Shown here: in pieces, positions 7,009 to 14,620 of the stretch
Position numbering within the stretch: the stretch's first letter is position 1
Layout of the letters: each line of letters starts with the position of its first letter
NCBI GenBank assembly: GCA_934168325.1
Contig: CAKPNG010000016.1
Location: 1-31,632 of the forward strand
Reading direction: 5' to 3'
Source of the DNA: an uncultured Bacilli bacterium
GTDB taxonomy: Bacteria; Bacillota_I; Bacilli_A; RFN20; CAG-826
DNA: 31,632 nt
The notes under the pieces: generated by a model
What the model was told of the DNA's origin: nothing
The model's input: only the letters and a program-made list of their open reading frames with translations
Databases searched by the model: none
Translations under genes and position numbers: made by a program

Positions 7009-8082
7009 ATGGAAAAATTAAAAGAATTTTTTAAGAAATGTGGTAGTGAATTATTTTGTTTAGTATTTGCTATTATTTTCTTAGGTTGTGGTGTTTTGCC
7101 TTTCTTTCATTATGAGATTTCTTATAATAGCGTAGAAACAAGTGCAAATGTAAGTTTTTATAACATAGTTACAGGCGGTAATTTTGGAAATCATGATTTT
7201 AGTAGTGATCCATTTTTTACAATGTGTTTTATTTTCTTTTTAGTAGCTATTATTTTAGTTAGTGTAATTTTTGTTTTAGAAATTACTAAAAAATTTGAAA
7301 ATATTATACCTAAACTTAATGGAGCAATATTATTAATTCTTGTTTCTTTAGTTATTGGATTAGCAATTGGTAAGCCTACTTACGAATTTGTTGATAGTGA
7401 TTGGAATAGTATTGGTGGTGTTGAAATTGATATTGTTCCTTTAGGATTTACTATTGAATTAATTTGTTTATTCTTTATGACTGTTTGTTCAATAAGAAGA
7501 ACTTTTGAAAATATTACATTTAATGTTAAAGATTTAGTCGAAATTTCAATGCTTGTTGGTTTAGCTTTAGTATTAGATCAAGTTAAATTATTTAAAATGC
7601 CTACAGGAGGAAGTGTTAATTTAGCAGGTATACCTTTATTAATAATTGCTTTAAGACATGGTCCAGTTAAAGGATTTATTGCTTCTTCATTAATTTTTGG
7701 TTTACTTTCTTGTTTAATTGATGGTTATGGATTCCAATTCTTCCCATTTGATTATTTTATTGCTTTTAGTGGATATGCTTTCGCTGGTATTGCATTTAAT
7801 TTATTTAAAAAATATTTAATTAAAGATAATCCTGTTAAATCTAATAAATATTTAATTAGTTTAATTTTTAGTTTATTAATTGGTGGTATTTTTGTAATTA
7901 TTACTAGAGTAATTGGTTCTTCAATATCTTCAATGATTTTCTATGGATATGATTTAAAAGGTGCTTTTATCTATAATATTGGATATGTAGGTGTTAGTGC
8001 TGCTATTTCATGTGCTTGTGATTTAGCTTTAAGCAAGCCAATTCAAATGATTAATGGCTTATATCCTGTTAATAATAAATAA
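7009..8082 (+). CDS. thiT: ThiT-like ECF thiamine transporter S component with N-terminal membrane extension
   Basis: A 357-residue integral membrane protein. The C-terminal half (about 172-350) resembles ThiT, the thiamine-binding S subunit of energy-coupling-factor transporters. It has the KLFKMPTGGSVNLAGIPLL segment, the LIIALRHGPVKGF loop and further hydrophobic helices. The first ~170 residues are an addition not found in typical ~180-residue ThiT proteins. They have about four hydrophobic segments (14-32, 69-90, 104-120, 144-161) separated by polar loops, and I do not recognise them. The TPP riboswitch directly upstream independently supports a role in thiamine uptake. AAGGAGG at 6999-7005 fixes the ATG at 7009. 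The shared EcfAAT energising module is not in this window. Confidence 0.85.
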   Translation: MEKLKEFFKKCGSELFCLVFAIIFLGCGVLPFFHYEISYNSVETSANVSFYNIVTGGNFGNHDFSSDPFFTMCFIFFLVAIILVSVIFVLEITKKFENIIPKLNGAILLILVSLVIGLAIGKPTYEFVDSDWNSIGGVEIDIVPLGFTIELICLFFMTVCSIRRTFENITFNVKDLVEISMLVGLALVLDQVKLFKMPTGGSVNLAGIPLLIIALRHGPVKGFIASSLIFGLLSCLIDGYGFQFFPFDYFIAFSGYAFAGIAFNLFKKYLIKDNPVKSNKYLISLIFSLLIGGIFVIITRVIGSSISSMIFYGYDLKGAFIYNIGYVGVSAAISCACDLALSKPIQMINGLYPVNNK

Positions 8083-8113
8083 AAAAATATAAATATATAA
8101 TATTTATAAAGAA

Positions 8114-8164
8114 AAAAATACTCCTTTTGTCTATAATATAGGCAAGTATACAAGGAGTATTTTT
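8114..8164 (+). terminator. Hairpin after thiT that also covers the next gene's ribosome binding site
   Basis: A perfect 13-bp stem is formed by 8114-8126 (core AAAATACTCCTT) and 8152-8164 (core AAGGAGTATTTT), with a 25-nt loop. It can end thiT transcripts, though few T residues follow the stem. The right arm contains AAGGAG, the only ribosome binding site of the gene starting at 8169, so that site is masked in any read-through RNA. A TATAAT box at 8132-8137 lies inside the loop. Confidence 0.6.
8132..8137 (+). promoter_or_regulatory. Possible -10 box within the hairpin loop
   Basis: A perfect TATAAT would start RNA near 8144. Such an RNA lacks the left arm of the 8114-8164 hairpin and so leaves AAGGAG at 8152-8157 free for ribosomes. 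I see no -35 box at the right distance, so this promoter is tentative. Confidence 0.35.
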
Positions 8165-8168
8165 ATTT

Positions 8169-9251
8169 ATGGGATTAAAAAAGTATGATGAAGAAGCTTA
8201 TAAAGCTCAAGAAGAAGCTAAAGAAGCTTCACTAAAGAAGCTTGAAGAAGAGAAAATTAAAGCTAAAGAATTAGAAGAAGAAGTTAGAATTGATGATGAA
8301 GTAATTATTCCTGATGAAATTCCTGAAATTAATGAAGGAAATTTATTAGATGATGAAAAAGAACTAACTAACGCAATCAATGCTTATCGTGAAGATTATA
8401 AGAATTATTATAAGAAACAAAAGATTGTTAGAACTTTAATTACTGTTGGAACTTTAGTTTTCTTATCAGTTGGCTTAGTAATTTTCTTATTACAAAAGAA
8501 AATTGGTAATATGGCTAGTTATATTGGCATAGCTGTAATTATGGTTGGATTAGTTGCTAGTTTTATTTGCTCAACTATTTTTAAAAAGAAGTTAGAAAAT
8601 AAAGCTAGAGAATATATGAAAAATTATTGTATTGCTACAAATAAATATTTATTTAATAATCCAGATTTTAAAGATGTTAATATTGAAGCAAATAAACAAA
8701 TTGATCCTAATTTATTTGTTGATGCTCATTTTTATAAAAATATTAGAAATACAAGAAGTAGAAATCATGTTACTTTAACTTATAAAGATAAACCTATGGT
8801 TAGTTGTGATTTAGCTGGAAATATTGTTATAAAAAATAGAACATCTCCAATGTTTTTAGGCAAATATTATGATTATGAATGTAATTATTGTAAAGAAAAT
8901 GGAATTATTTTATTTCAACTTAAAGGTAAAGAATTATCTAAACCTATCGATAATATCGATGATTTAGTTGCTAAAGAAAATAATTCTAGATATGTTATTT
9001 ATTCTAATGATGAAGAATATCGTAAGATTTTAAATAATAAAGTTTTAACTGAATTATTAAAATTTAAGATTGATGATACTTTAATTGATGTTATTTTTTC
9101 TATTCGTAAGGGAAAAGTTGATTTAGGTATTGATTATTCTGATGAATTTATTAATATTCCAGTTGAATCTGAATTTAAAATTAATAATATAAAAAGAGCT
9201 AAACTTGATTTAGAGCGTGTTCTTAAGATTTTTGACTTATTAAATAAGTAA
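8169..9251 (+). CDS. Uncharacterised two-helix membrane protein with acidic coiled N-terminus
   Basis: A 360-residue protein I do not recognise. Residues 1-50 are very rich in Glu and Lys and probably form a soluble helix or coiled coil. Two hydrophobic segments (about 88-108 and 115-136) would form a membrane hairpin. The remaining ~220 residues are polar and look like a folded cytoplasmic domain with several CxxC-like cysteines (ECNYCKENG, about 237-245). There is no signal peptide. ATG 8169 is 11 nt after AAGGAG. It precedes the ntdP/tsa cluster by 24 nt and may be co-transcribed with it. Expression is probably affected by the hairpin covering its ribosome binding site. Confidence 0.75.
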   Translation: MGLKKYDEEAYKAQEEAKEASLKKLEEEKIKAKELEEEVRIDDEVIIPDEIPEINEGNLLDDEKELTNAINAYREDYKNYYKKQKIVRTLITVGTLVFLSVGLVIFLLQKKIGNMASYIGIAVIMVGLVASFICSTIFKKKLENKAREYMKNYCIATNKYLFNNPDFKDVNIEANKQIDPNLFVDAHFYKNIRNTRSRNHVTLTYKDKPMVSCDLAGNIVIKNRTSPMFLGKYYDYECNYCKENGIILFQLKGKELSKPIDNIDDLVAKENNSRYVIYSNDEEYRKILNNKVLTELLKFKIDDTLIDVIFSIRKGKVDLGIDYSDEFINIPVESEFKINNIKRAKLDLERVLKIFDLLNK

Positions 9252-9256
9252 ACTCG

Positions 9257-9288
9257 CTTTAAGGAGCAATTTTTTATGAGCCTTAAAG
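9257..9288 (+). promoter_or_regulatory. Hairpin enclosing the start codon of the ntdP-like gene
   Basis: CTTTAAGG (9257-9264) and CCTTAAAG (9281-9288) are a perfect 8-bp inverted repeat. The left arm includes AAGG of the AAGGAG ribosome binding site and the ATG at 9276 lies in the 16-nt loop. The upstream stop codon is only 5 nt before the stem, so a terminating ribosome would melt it. This suggests translational coupling. Confidence 0.45.
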
Positions 9289-9809
9289 GGAAATGGATAG
9301 AAATACAAGGATATAAGCATGATGGTAGGATGCACCGTATTTGGGATAGTGTTTATGTCATTGAAGATAATGAAGATTTTATAGTTGTAGGTTCTACTAA
9401 AACTAAAGTTGTAGAGCATGATTTTCGTATTTGGTATACAAAAGAACCTGCTATTATGATTTTTTTCAAGAATTATTGGTGGAATGTAATTGCTATGATT
9501 AAAAAAATAGGAATTACTTATTATGTTAATTTAGCTTCGCCGTATGTTATTGATAAGGATAAAGTTAAATATATTGATTATGATTTGGATATAAAATTAT
9601 ATCCAAATAATGATATAAAAGTTATGGATGTTAAAGAATATGGATTTCATCGAAAAAAATATGGATATAGTAGTGATATCGATCAAATATTAAGATATAA
9701 CTTAAAAAGTATTCGTAAAAAGATGGAAGATAAAGAATTTCCTTTTAATGTTGAAGATATAAAAAAATATTATGAAATGTTTTTAAAAGAAACTAATAGA
9801 GGTAAATGA
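9276..9809 (+). CDS. DUF402 nucleoside tri-/diphosphate phosphatase (Ntdp family)
   Basis: A 177-residue protein matching the DUF402 family of Firmicutes represented by B. subtilis YgaC and the S. aureus nucleoside tri-/diphosphatase. Recognisable family features in order are IQGYKHDGRMHRIW, the REPAI-like TKEPAI, YWWNVIAMI, YYVNLASP and the acidic metal-binding motif YIDYDLDIKLYP. Members hydrolyse NTPs and NDPs and may tune nucleotide or (p)ppGpp-linked pools. AAGGAG at 9261-9266 is 9 nt before the ATG. The stop TGA (9807-9809) is one base from the tsaE start, so it is the leading gene of the tsa operon. Confidence 0.85.
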   Translation: MSLKGKWIEIQGYKHDGRMHRIWDSVYVIEDNEDFIVVGSTKTKVVEHDFRIWYTKEPAIMIFFKNYWWNVIAMIKKIGITYYVNLASPYVIDKDKVKYIDYDLDIKLYPNNDIKVMDVKEYGFHRKKYGYSSDIDQILRYNLKSIRKKMEDKEFPFNVEDIKKYYEMFLKETNRGK

Positions 9810-9810
9810 T

Positions 9811-10278
9811 ATGGAAAAAATTATTTATACTAATAGTAAAAATGAAACAATTGAATTAGGTAAAAAGATATCTAAAAATTTATTTAGAGGTGCTACTATT
9901 TTACTTTATGGTGATTTAGGAGCTGGAAAAACTACTTTTACAAAAGGTATTGGTGTTGGATTAGGAATTGAAGATGATATAAATTCTCCAACTTTTAATA
10001 TTGCTAAATGTTATTTTAATAAAGGAAATCTTAATTTATATCATATTGATGCATATAGATTAGAAGATGTACCTAAAGAAAATAAAGATATAGGTTTAGA
10101 AGAACTTATTGAAGGCGATGGAGTTTGCATTATTGAATGGCCTATTTTTATTAAAGAAATGATTAATGAAGATGATTCTTTAATTATTACTATTAATATT
10201 ACTGATGACAATAGAAGAAAATTTGATATTAAATCTAATTCTAGTAAATATGATAAACTCATTGAGGAGATTAAATAA
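9811..10278 (+). CDS. tsaE: tRNA t6A biosynthesis ATPase TsaE
   Basis: A 155-residue P-loop ATPase with Walker A GDLGAGKTT at residues 34-42, the switch-like SPTFNI segment and the HIDAYRLE block with the family's metal-binding acidic residue. TsaE drives turnover of the TsaB-TsaD complex that transfers threonylcarbamoyl to A37 of ANN-decoding tRNAs. It is immediately followed by tsaB, rimI and tsaD, the classic Firmicutes order. Spacing is 1 nt from the gene before and 2 nt to the gene after. Confidence 0.93.
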   Translation: MEKIIYTNSKNETIELGKKISKNLFRGATILLYGDLGAGKTTFTKGIGVGLGIEDDINSPTFNIAKCYFNKGNLNLYHIDAYRLEDVPKENKDIGLEELIEGDGVCIIEWPIFIKEMINEDDSLIITINITDDNRRKFDIKSNSSKYDKLIEEIK

Positions 10279-10280
10279 TT

Positions 10281-10865
10281 ATGTATAGTTTAATTCTTGA
10301 TTCAACTAATACTTATTTAAATGTAGGTTTAGGAAAAGATGGTAATTTAATTTATGAAATTAGTTATGAATGTTGGCAAAAGCAATCAGAGATGATGATT
10401 CCTGAAATTAGTAAAATATTATCTAAGAATAATATTTCACCTAAAGATATTGGTGAAATTTTAGTTACTTTAGGTCCAGGAAGTTATACTGGTGTTAGAA
10501 TTGCTTTAACAATCGCTAAAGTTTATGCCTATTGTTTAAATATTCCATGTTTTGCTTTTAGTAGTTTATTAGTATTAGAAAATTATGATAAAAAATCAAT
10601 TTGTCTAATAAATGCACGTAGTAATCGCAGTTATTTTGCAGTTTATGATAAAAATGAAGCTATTATTTTTGATACTATTAAAACAAACGATGAAATAAAA
10701 GAATTTATTAAAAATCATAAAGATTATGCAATTTGTGGAGATACTAATTATTTAAATATTGAAGGCGAGAATAATAGTGTATGTAAAAATATGCTTTTAT
10801 TAAAAAATGAAAAATATTTAGTAAAAGATATTATGACTTTAAAAGCAATTTATTTAAAGGATTAA
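10281..10865 (+). CDS. tsaB: tRNA t6A biosynthesis protein TsaB
   Basis: A 194-residue ASKHA-fold protein with the start MYSLILDSTNTYLNVGL and the highly characteristic GPGSYTGVRIALTIAK. TsaB is the non-catalytic partner of TsaD. The protein is shorter than the usual ~230 residues of B. subtilis or E. coli TsaB, with reduced C-terminal parts, but nothing suggests a frameshift. It is placed one base before rimI. Confidence 0.92.
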   Translation: MYSLILDSTNTYLNVGLGKDGNLIYEISYECWQKQSEMMIPEISKILSKNNISPKDIGEILVTLGPGSYTGVRIALTIAKVYAYCLNIPCFAFSSLLVLENYDKKSICLINARSNRSYFAVYDKNEAIIFDTIKTNDEIKEFIKNHKDYAICGDTNYLNIEGENNSVCKNMLLLKNEKYLVKDIMTLKAIYLKD

Positions 10866-10866
10866 T

Positions 10867-11301
10867 ATGGAAATAGTAAAAGTTATAGAAAAAGATCTTC
10901 CTAGTATTTTAGAAATTGAAAATGAATGTTTTAAACATCCTTATCAAGCAAAAGATTTTCTTTATGAATTAAATGAAAATCCTTTTTCAAACTTTTATTG
11001 CTTAAAAAAAGATGGTAAAATTGTTAGTTATATAATTTATTGGATTACTTTTGATAGTGCTACAATCTGTAAAATCGCTACTAAAAAATCAAAAAGAAAG
11101 TTGGGTTTTGCAGGGTTTTTATTAGAAAATGCCCTAAATTCATTAAAAAAACAAGACGTATTATTCGTTACTCTTGAGGTAAGAGTTTCTAATATTAACG
11201 CTATAGAATTATATAAAAAATATGGATTTAACAAAGTAAATATTAAAGAAAAATATTATGAAGATAAAGAAGATGCTTTATATATGATGAGAGGTTTATA
11301 A
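10867..11301 (+). CDS. rimI: GNAT N-acetyltransferase, RimI-like
   Basis: A 144-residue GNAT-fold protein. The acetyl-CoA loop is present as RKLGFAGFLLENAL (near residues 77-90), followed by LEVRVSNINAIELYKKYGF, the usual RimI motif with the catalytic Tyr in the YGF region. RimI acetylates the N-terminus of ribosomal protein S18 and often lies between tsaB and tsaD, as here. The second TTTTGCAGGSTTTT copy lies inside this gene, encoding part of the cofactor loop. Confidence 0.88.
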   Translation: MEIVKVIEKDLPSILEIENECFKHPYQAKDFLYELNENPFSNFYCLKKDGKIVSYIIYWITFDSATICKIATKKSKRKLGFAGFLLENALNSLKKQDVLFVTLEVRVSNINAIELYKKYGFNKVNIKEKYYEDKEDALYMMRGL

Positions 11302-11303
11302 AT

Positions 11304-12317
11304 ATGGATAAGATTATTTTAGCTTTAGAATCAAGCTGCGATGAAACTGCTTGTGCTATTATTAAAAATGATGAATTATTAGCAAATGTAATTTCAACTC
11401 AAATAGAAGTTCATCAAAAATATGGAGGTGTTATGCCTGAAATTGCTTCTAGATTACATTTAGAAAATATTTTATGTGTTATTGATGATGCTATTAAAAA
11501 AGCAAATATTAAATTAGAAGACATTTCTACAATTGCGGTAACTAGAGGACCTGGATTGATCGGTGCTCTTCATGTTGGACTTCAAGCTGCTAAAACAATT
11601 TCTTTAATTTATAATAAACCACTTATTCCAGTACATCATTTAGCAGGACATATTTATGCTAATGAATTTGTTAAACCATTAAAGTTTCCTTTATTAGCAG
11701 TTGTTGTTAGCGGTGGAAATACAGAATTAGTTTATATGAAAGAACATTTATCTTTTGAAATTATTGGTGAAACAAAAGACGATGCAATTGGCGAAAGTTT
11801 CGATAAAGTTGCTAGAGTTTTAGGACTTCCTTATCCTGGTGGAGTAGCTATTGATAAATTATCTAAAGAAGGAAAACATACTTATAAATTACCAGAACCT
11901 TTAAAAGATAAGAGTTTAGATGTTTCTTATAGTGGGCTTAAAACTGCTGTTATTAATTTAGTCCATAAAGAAGAACAAAATGGACATGAAATTATTATCA
12001 AAGATATGGCTAAATCATTCCAAGATGTTGCTATTAAAGAATTACTTGATCGTGTAGAAAGAGCAACAGAAGAATATGATGTAAAACAAGTTGTATTGGC
12101 TGGTGGAGTTAGTGCAAATTCTTATTTAAGAGAAGAAATACAAAAAATGTACAAAGATACAAATATTGAAGTTATTATTCCTCCAATTTGGTGCACAACA
12201 GATAATGCAGCAATGATTGCTAAAGTTGGTAGTTATTTATACGATAGAAAAGTATTTTGTGATTTATCAGTTTCTGTCGATCCTTCTTGGAAAATTGAAA
12301 ATTATTTAAAATTTTAG
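11304..12317 (+). CDS. tsaD: tRNA threonylcarbamoyladenosine transferase TsaD
   Basis: A 337-residue catalytic subunit of t6A synthesis. It has ESSCDETA near the N-terminus, the HLAGH metal site (His 112 and His 116), VVSGGNTELV, GESFDKVAR, YPGG, SYSGLKT, AGGVSANSYLR and DNAAMIA. Length is normal. With TsaE and TsaB directly upstream, three of the four bacterial t6A proteins are here. TsaC/Sua5, which makes the threonylcarbamoyl-AMP substrate, is not and must be elsewhere. Confidence 0.96.
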   Translation: MDKIILALESSCDETACAIIKNDELLANVISTQIEVHQKYGGVMPEIASRLHLENILCVIDDAIKKANIKLEDISTIAVTRGPGLIGALHVGLQAAKTISLIYNKPLIPVHHLAGHIYANEFVKPLKFPLLAVVVSGGNTELVYMKEHLSFEIIGETKDDAIGESFDKVARVLGLPYPGGVAIDKLSKEGKHTYKLPEPLKDKSLDVSYSGLKTAVINLVHKEEQNGHEIIIKDMAKSFQDVAIKELLDRVERATEEYDVKQVVLAGGVSANSYLREEIQKMYKDTNIEVIIPPIWCTTDNAAMIAKVGSYLYDRKVFCDLSVSVDPSWKIENYLKF

Positions 12318-12321
12318 TAGT

Positions 12322-12349
12322 AATTATTTAGTTAAAAAAATAAATAATT
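12322..12349 (+). other. AT-rich hairpin after tsaD
   Basis: AATTATTTA (12322-12330) and TAAATAATT (12341-12349) are a perfect 9-bp inverted repeat with a 10-nt loop, starting a few bases after the tsaD stop. It has no GC pairs and only a short T-rich tail, so it is at best a weak terminator. Confidence 0.3.
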
Positions 12350-12445
12350 TATATGTCTCAAATGTGTCAGCGAATGGTTATATTTAAAATATTTGATATA
12401 TTATTAGTAATTTATATTTGTTAAAATAAGTGAGGAGACAAACGT

Positions 12446-13435
12446 ATGAATATTAAAATATCAGATTTTAAAAACAATATTAAGTGGGTTGATGTTGAAA
12501 ATAATAAAGGATTAAAAATTAGATTTTCTACATTCGGTGCTAGTGTTTATTCTCTATCAATTGATGGAACACCTTTGATTCTTACTTTAAAAGATTCTGA
12601 ATTTTTCTTAAATTGTAATCAATATTATGGAAAAACTTTAGGTAGAGTAGCTGGAAGAATTCCTCTTACTGGTGAATTAGATGGCGAAAAATATAATCTT
12701 TTAAGAACTAAAAATTTTGATTATACATTACATGGTGGTGATGATAAATCTTTATCTTATAAAAATTGGAATGTTAAAGTTAAAGAATTAAAAAATAGAG
12801 TTGATGTTAAATTTGATACTATTAGTAAAGATAAAGAAAATGGATTTCCAGGAAAATGTCATATTTTTGTAATTTATTCAATATATAATGATGAAAATAA
12901 TTTTAAAATTAGTTTTAAAGCAAGTTCTACTAAAACTACATTATTAAATTTATCTAATCATATTTATTGGAATTTTAATAATTTAAATTTAACTAATTAT
13001 TCTATGAAAATGAATGCTAGTAAATACGGCATTGTTGATAAAGATGTTTTTATTACTGATATTAAAGAAGTTCCTAGTTATTTAGATTTTAATAGAATGT
13101 CAAAATTAGGTGCTAAATTAGATATTATTGAAAAAACTCCTTTAGGTACTATTGATAATACTTTTATATATAACGAAATAGAAACTAAAAAACCACAAGT
13201 AATATTGAAAAATGATGAATATAAATTATCTTTATATACAGATTATCCTGCAATGAATATTTATGTTGATAATTCACTTACTAAGGTAGATTTTATTAAT
13301 AATGATAACTTTACTACAAGAAGAGGGATTGCTTTAGAACCTCAATTAAATGTTCATGATTCTAATTCAATAATCCTTAAAAAAAGTGATAAATATAACT
13401 ACTTCATTTTATACAAAATCAGAAAAATAAGTTAA
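12446..13435 (+). CDS. galM: Aldose 1-epimerase (galactose mutarotase)
   Basis: A 329-residue mutarotase interconverting alpha and beta anomers of galactose or a similar hexose. Family motifs are YGKTLGRVAGRI, TLHGG with the substrate-binding His, NLSNHIYWNF with the catalytic His, and RRGIALEPQ with the catalytic Glu. The start codon follows GAGGAG (12432-12437). It is 16 nt ahead of galK, so the pair prepares beta-galactose and phosphorylates alpha-galactose in one pathway. Confidence 0.92.
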   Translation: MNIKISDFKNNIKWVDVENNKGLKIRFSTFGASVYSLSIDGTPLILTLKDSEFFLNCNQYYGKTLGRVAGRIPLTGELDGEKYNLLRTKNFDYTLHGGDDKSLSYKNWNVKVKELKNRVDVKFDTISKDKENGFPGKCHIFVIYSIYNDENNFKISFKASSTKTTLLNLSNHIYWNFNNLNLTNYSMKMNASKYGIVDKDVFITDIKEVPSYLDFNRMSKLGAKLDIIEKTPLGTIDNTFIYNEIETKKPQVILKNDEYKLSLYTDYPAMNIYVDNSLTKVDFINNDNFTTRRGIALEPQLNVHDSNSIILKKSDKYNYFILYKIRKIS

Positions 13436-13451
13436 CTTTGAGGGGGTTTTT

Positions 13452-14618
13452 ATGATAAACGAAGAGATTTTAATCAAAAATTATAAAGAAATATTTAAGT
13501 CTAATCCTACTAATATGATTGATACTGGTGGACGTTTTGAAATATGTGGAAATCATACTGATCATAATCATGGATACTGTATTGTTGCAAATAGCTCCTT
13601 AAGAGTTTATGCAGCATTAGGTAAAAATAATGATAAAGTTTGCATTCAATCTAAAGGCTATCAATATTTTGAATTTGATGTTAATAAATTAGATAAATTA
13701 ATTATAGATGAACATAAACCTATTGCTTTAGTTAAAGGTGTTTTATTTAAATTAAAGGAATTAGGCTATAAAGTTGGTGGATTTAATGCTTATATAGAAA
13801 GTGAAATTCCTGATGGTAGTGGTGTTAGTTCTAGTGCTGCTATGGAATCATTGTTTGGCTATATTATTTCTTATTTATATAATGATGGTAAAATTGAACC
13901 TTTAGTAATTGCAAAAACTGGTCAATTTAGTGAAAATGTTTATTTTAATAAACCATGTGGATTATTAGACCAAGTTGGTACATCTTTTGATAGTAGTAAT
14001 TTTATTGATTTTAAAAATATTGATAATCCTGAAATTATTAATTTACCATTTAAATTACCTTTAACTTTATTTTTAGTTAAATCAATTGGTGATCACTCTA
14101 ATTTGACTCCATTATATGCTGCAATTCCTAATAGTATGTATGAAGTTGCTAATCTTTTAGAAGGTAAAAAATATCTTAGAGATGTTAGCGATAAAGATAT
14201 ATTTAATAGAATAGATAAATTAAATGTTAGTGATGAAGTTAAAAGAAAGGCTAAACATTTCTTTATTGAAAATAATAATGTTTTATTAGCTAAAGAAGCT
14301 ATTTTAAATAATGATGTTGATGTTTTTTTTGATGCAATAAGAAAAAGTCAATTAAGTAGTAAAAATGATATTGAAAATACATTTGTTAAAGGAGAATATA
14401 CAGGTTCACCTCAAGAAATTATTGATAATGCTGAAAAATTCTTGAAAGATAATGGAGCTATTAGAATTCATGGTGGTGGATTTAAGGGAACTGTATTAGC
14501 TTTTGTAAAAAATGAATTTGCTAATTCTTTTGAGGATTATTTAAAAGCAAATTACGAGAAAGACCGTTATTTTAGAGTTAATATTTCTAATAAAGCTATA
14601 AACTATAAGAATATTTAG
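13452..14618 (+). CDS. galK: Galactokinase
   Basis: A 388-residue GHMP kinase. The signature near the N-terminus reads GRFEICGNHTDHNHG, a variant of the classical GRVNLIGEHTDYN seen in a branch of Firmicutes galactokinases. The ATP loop is PDGSGVSSSAAMES and the third motif is RIHGGGFKGTVLAF. CGLLDQVGTSFD contains the catalytic Asp. No galT (galactose-1-phosphate uridylyltransferase) is visible nearby. galE is about 9 kb downstream beyond the jet genes. The gene has a GAGGGGG-type ribosome binding site and overlaps the next gene's GTG start. Confidence 0.93.
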   Translation: MINEEILIKNYKEIFKSNPTNMIDTGGRFEICGNHTDHNHGYCIVANSSLRVYAALGKNNDKVCIQSKGYQYFEFDVNKLDKLIIDEHKPIALVKGVLFKLKELGYKVGGFNAYIESEIPDGSGVSSSAAMESLFGYIISYLYNDGKIEPLVIAKTGQFSENVYFNKPCGLLDQVGTSFDSSNFIDFKNIDNPEIINLPFKLPLTLFLVKSIGDHSNLTPLYAAIPNSMYEVANLLEGKKYLRDVSDKDIFNRIDKLNVSDEVKRKAKHFFIENNNVLLAKEAILNNDVDVFFDAIRKSQLSSKNDIENTFVKGEYTGSPQEIIDNAEKFLKDNGAIRIHGGGFKGTVLAFVKNEFANSFEDYLKANYEKDRYFRVNISNKAINYKNI

Positions 14619-14620
14619 TG

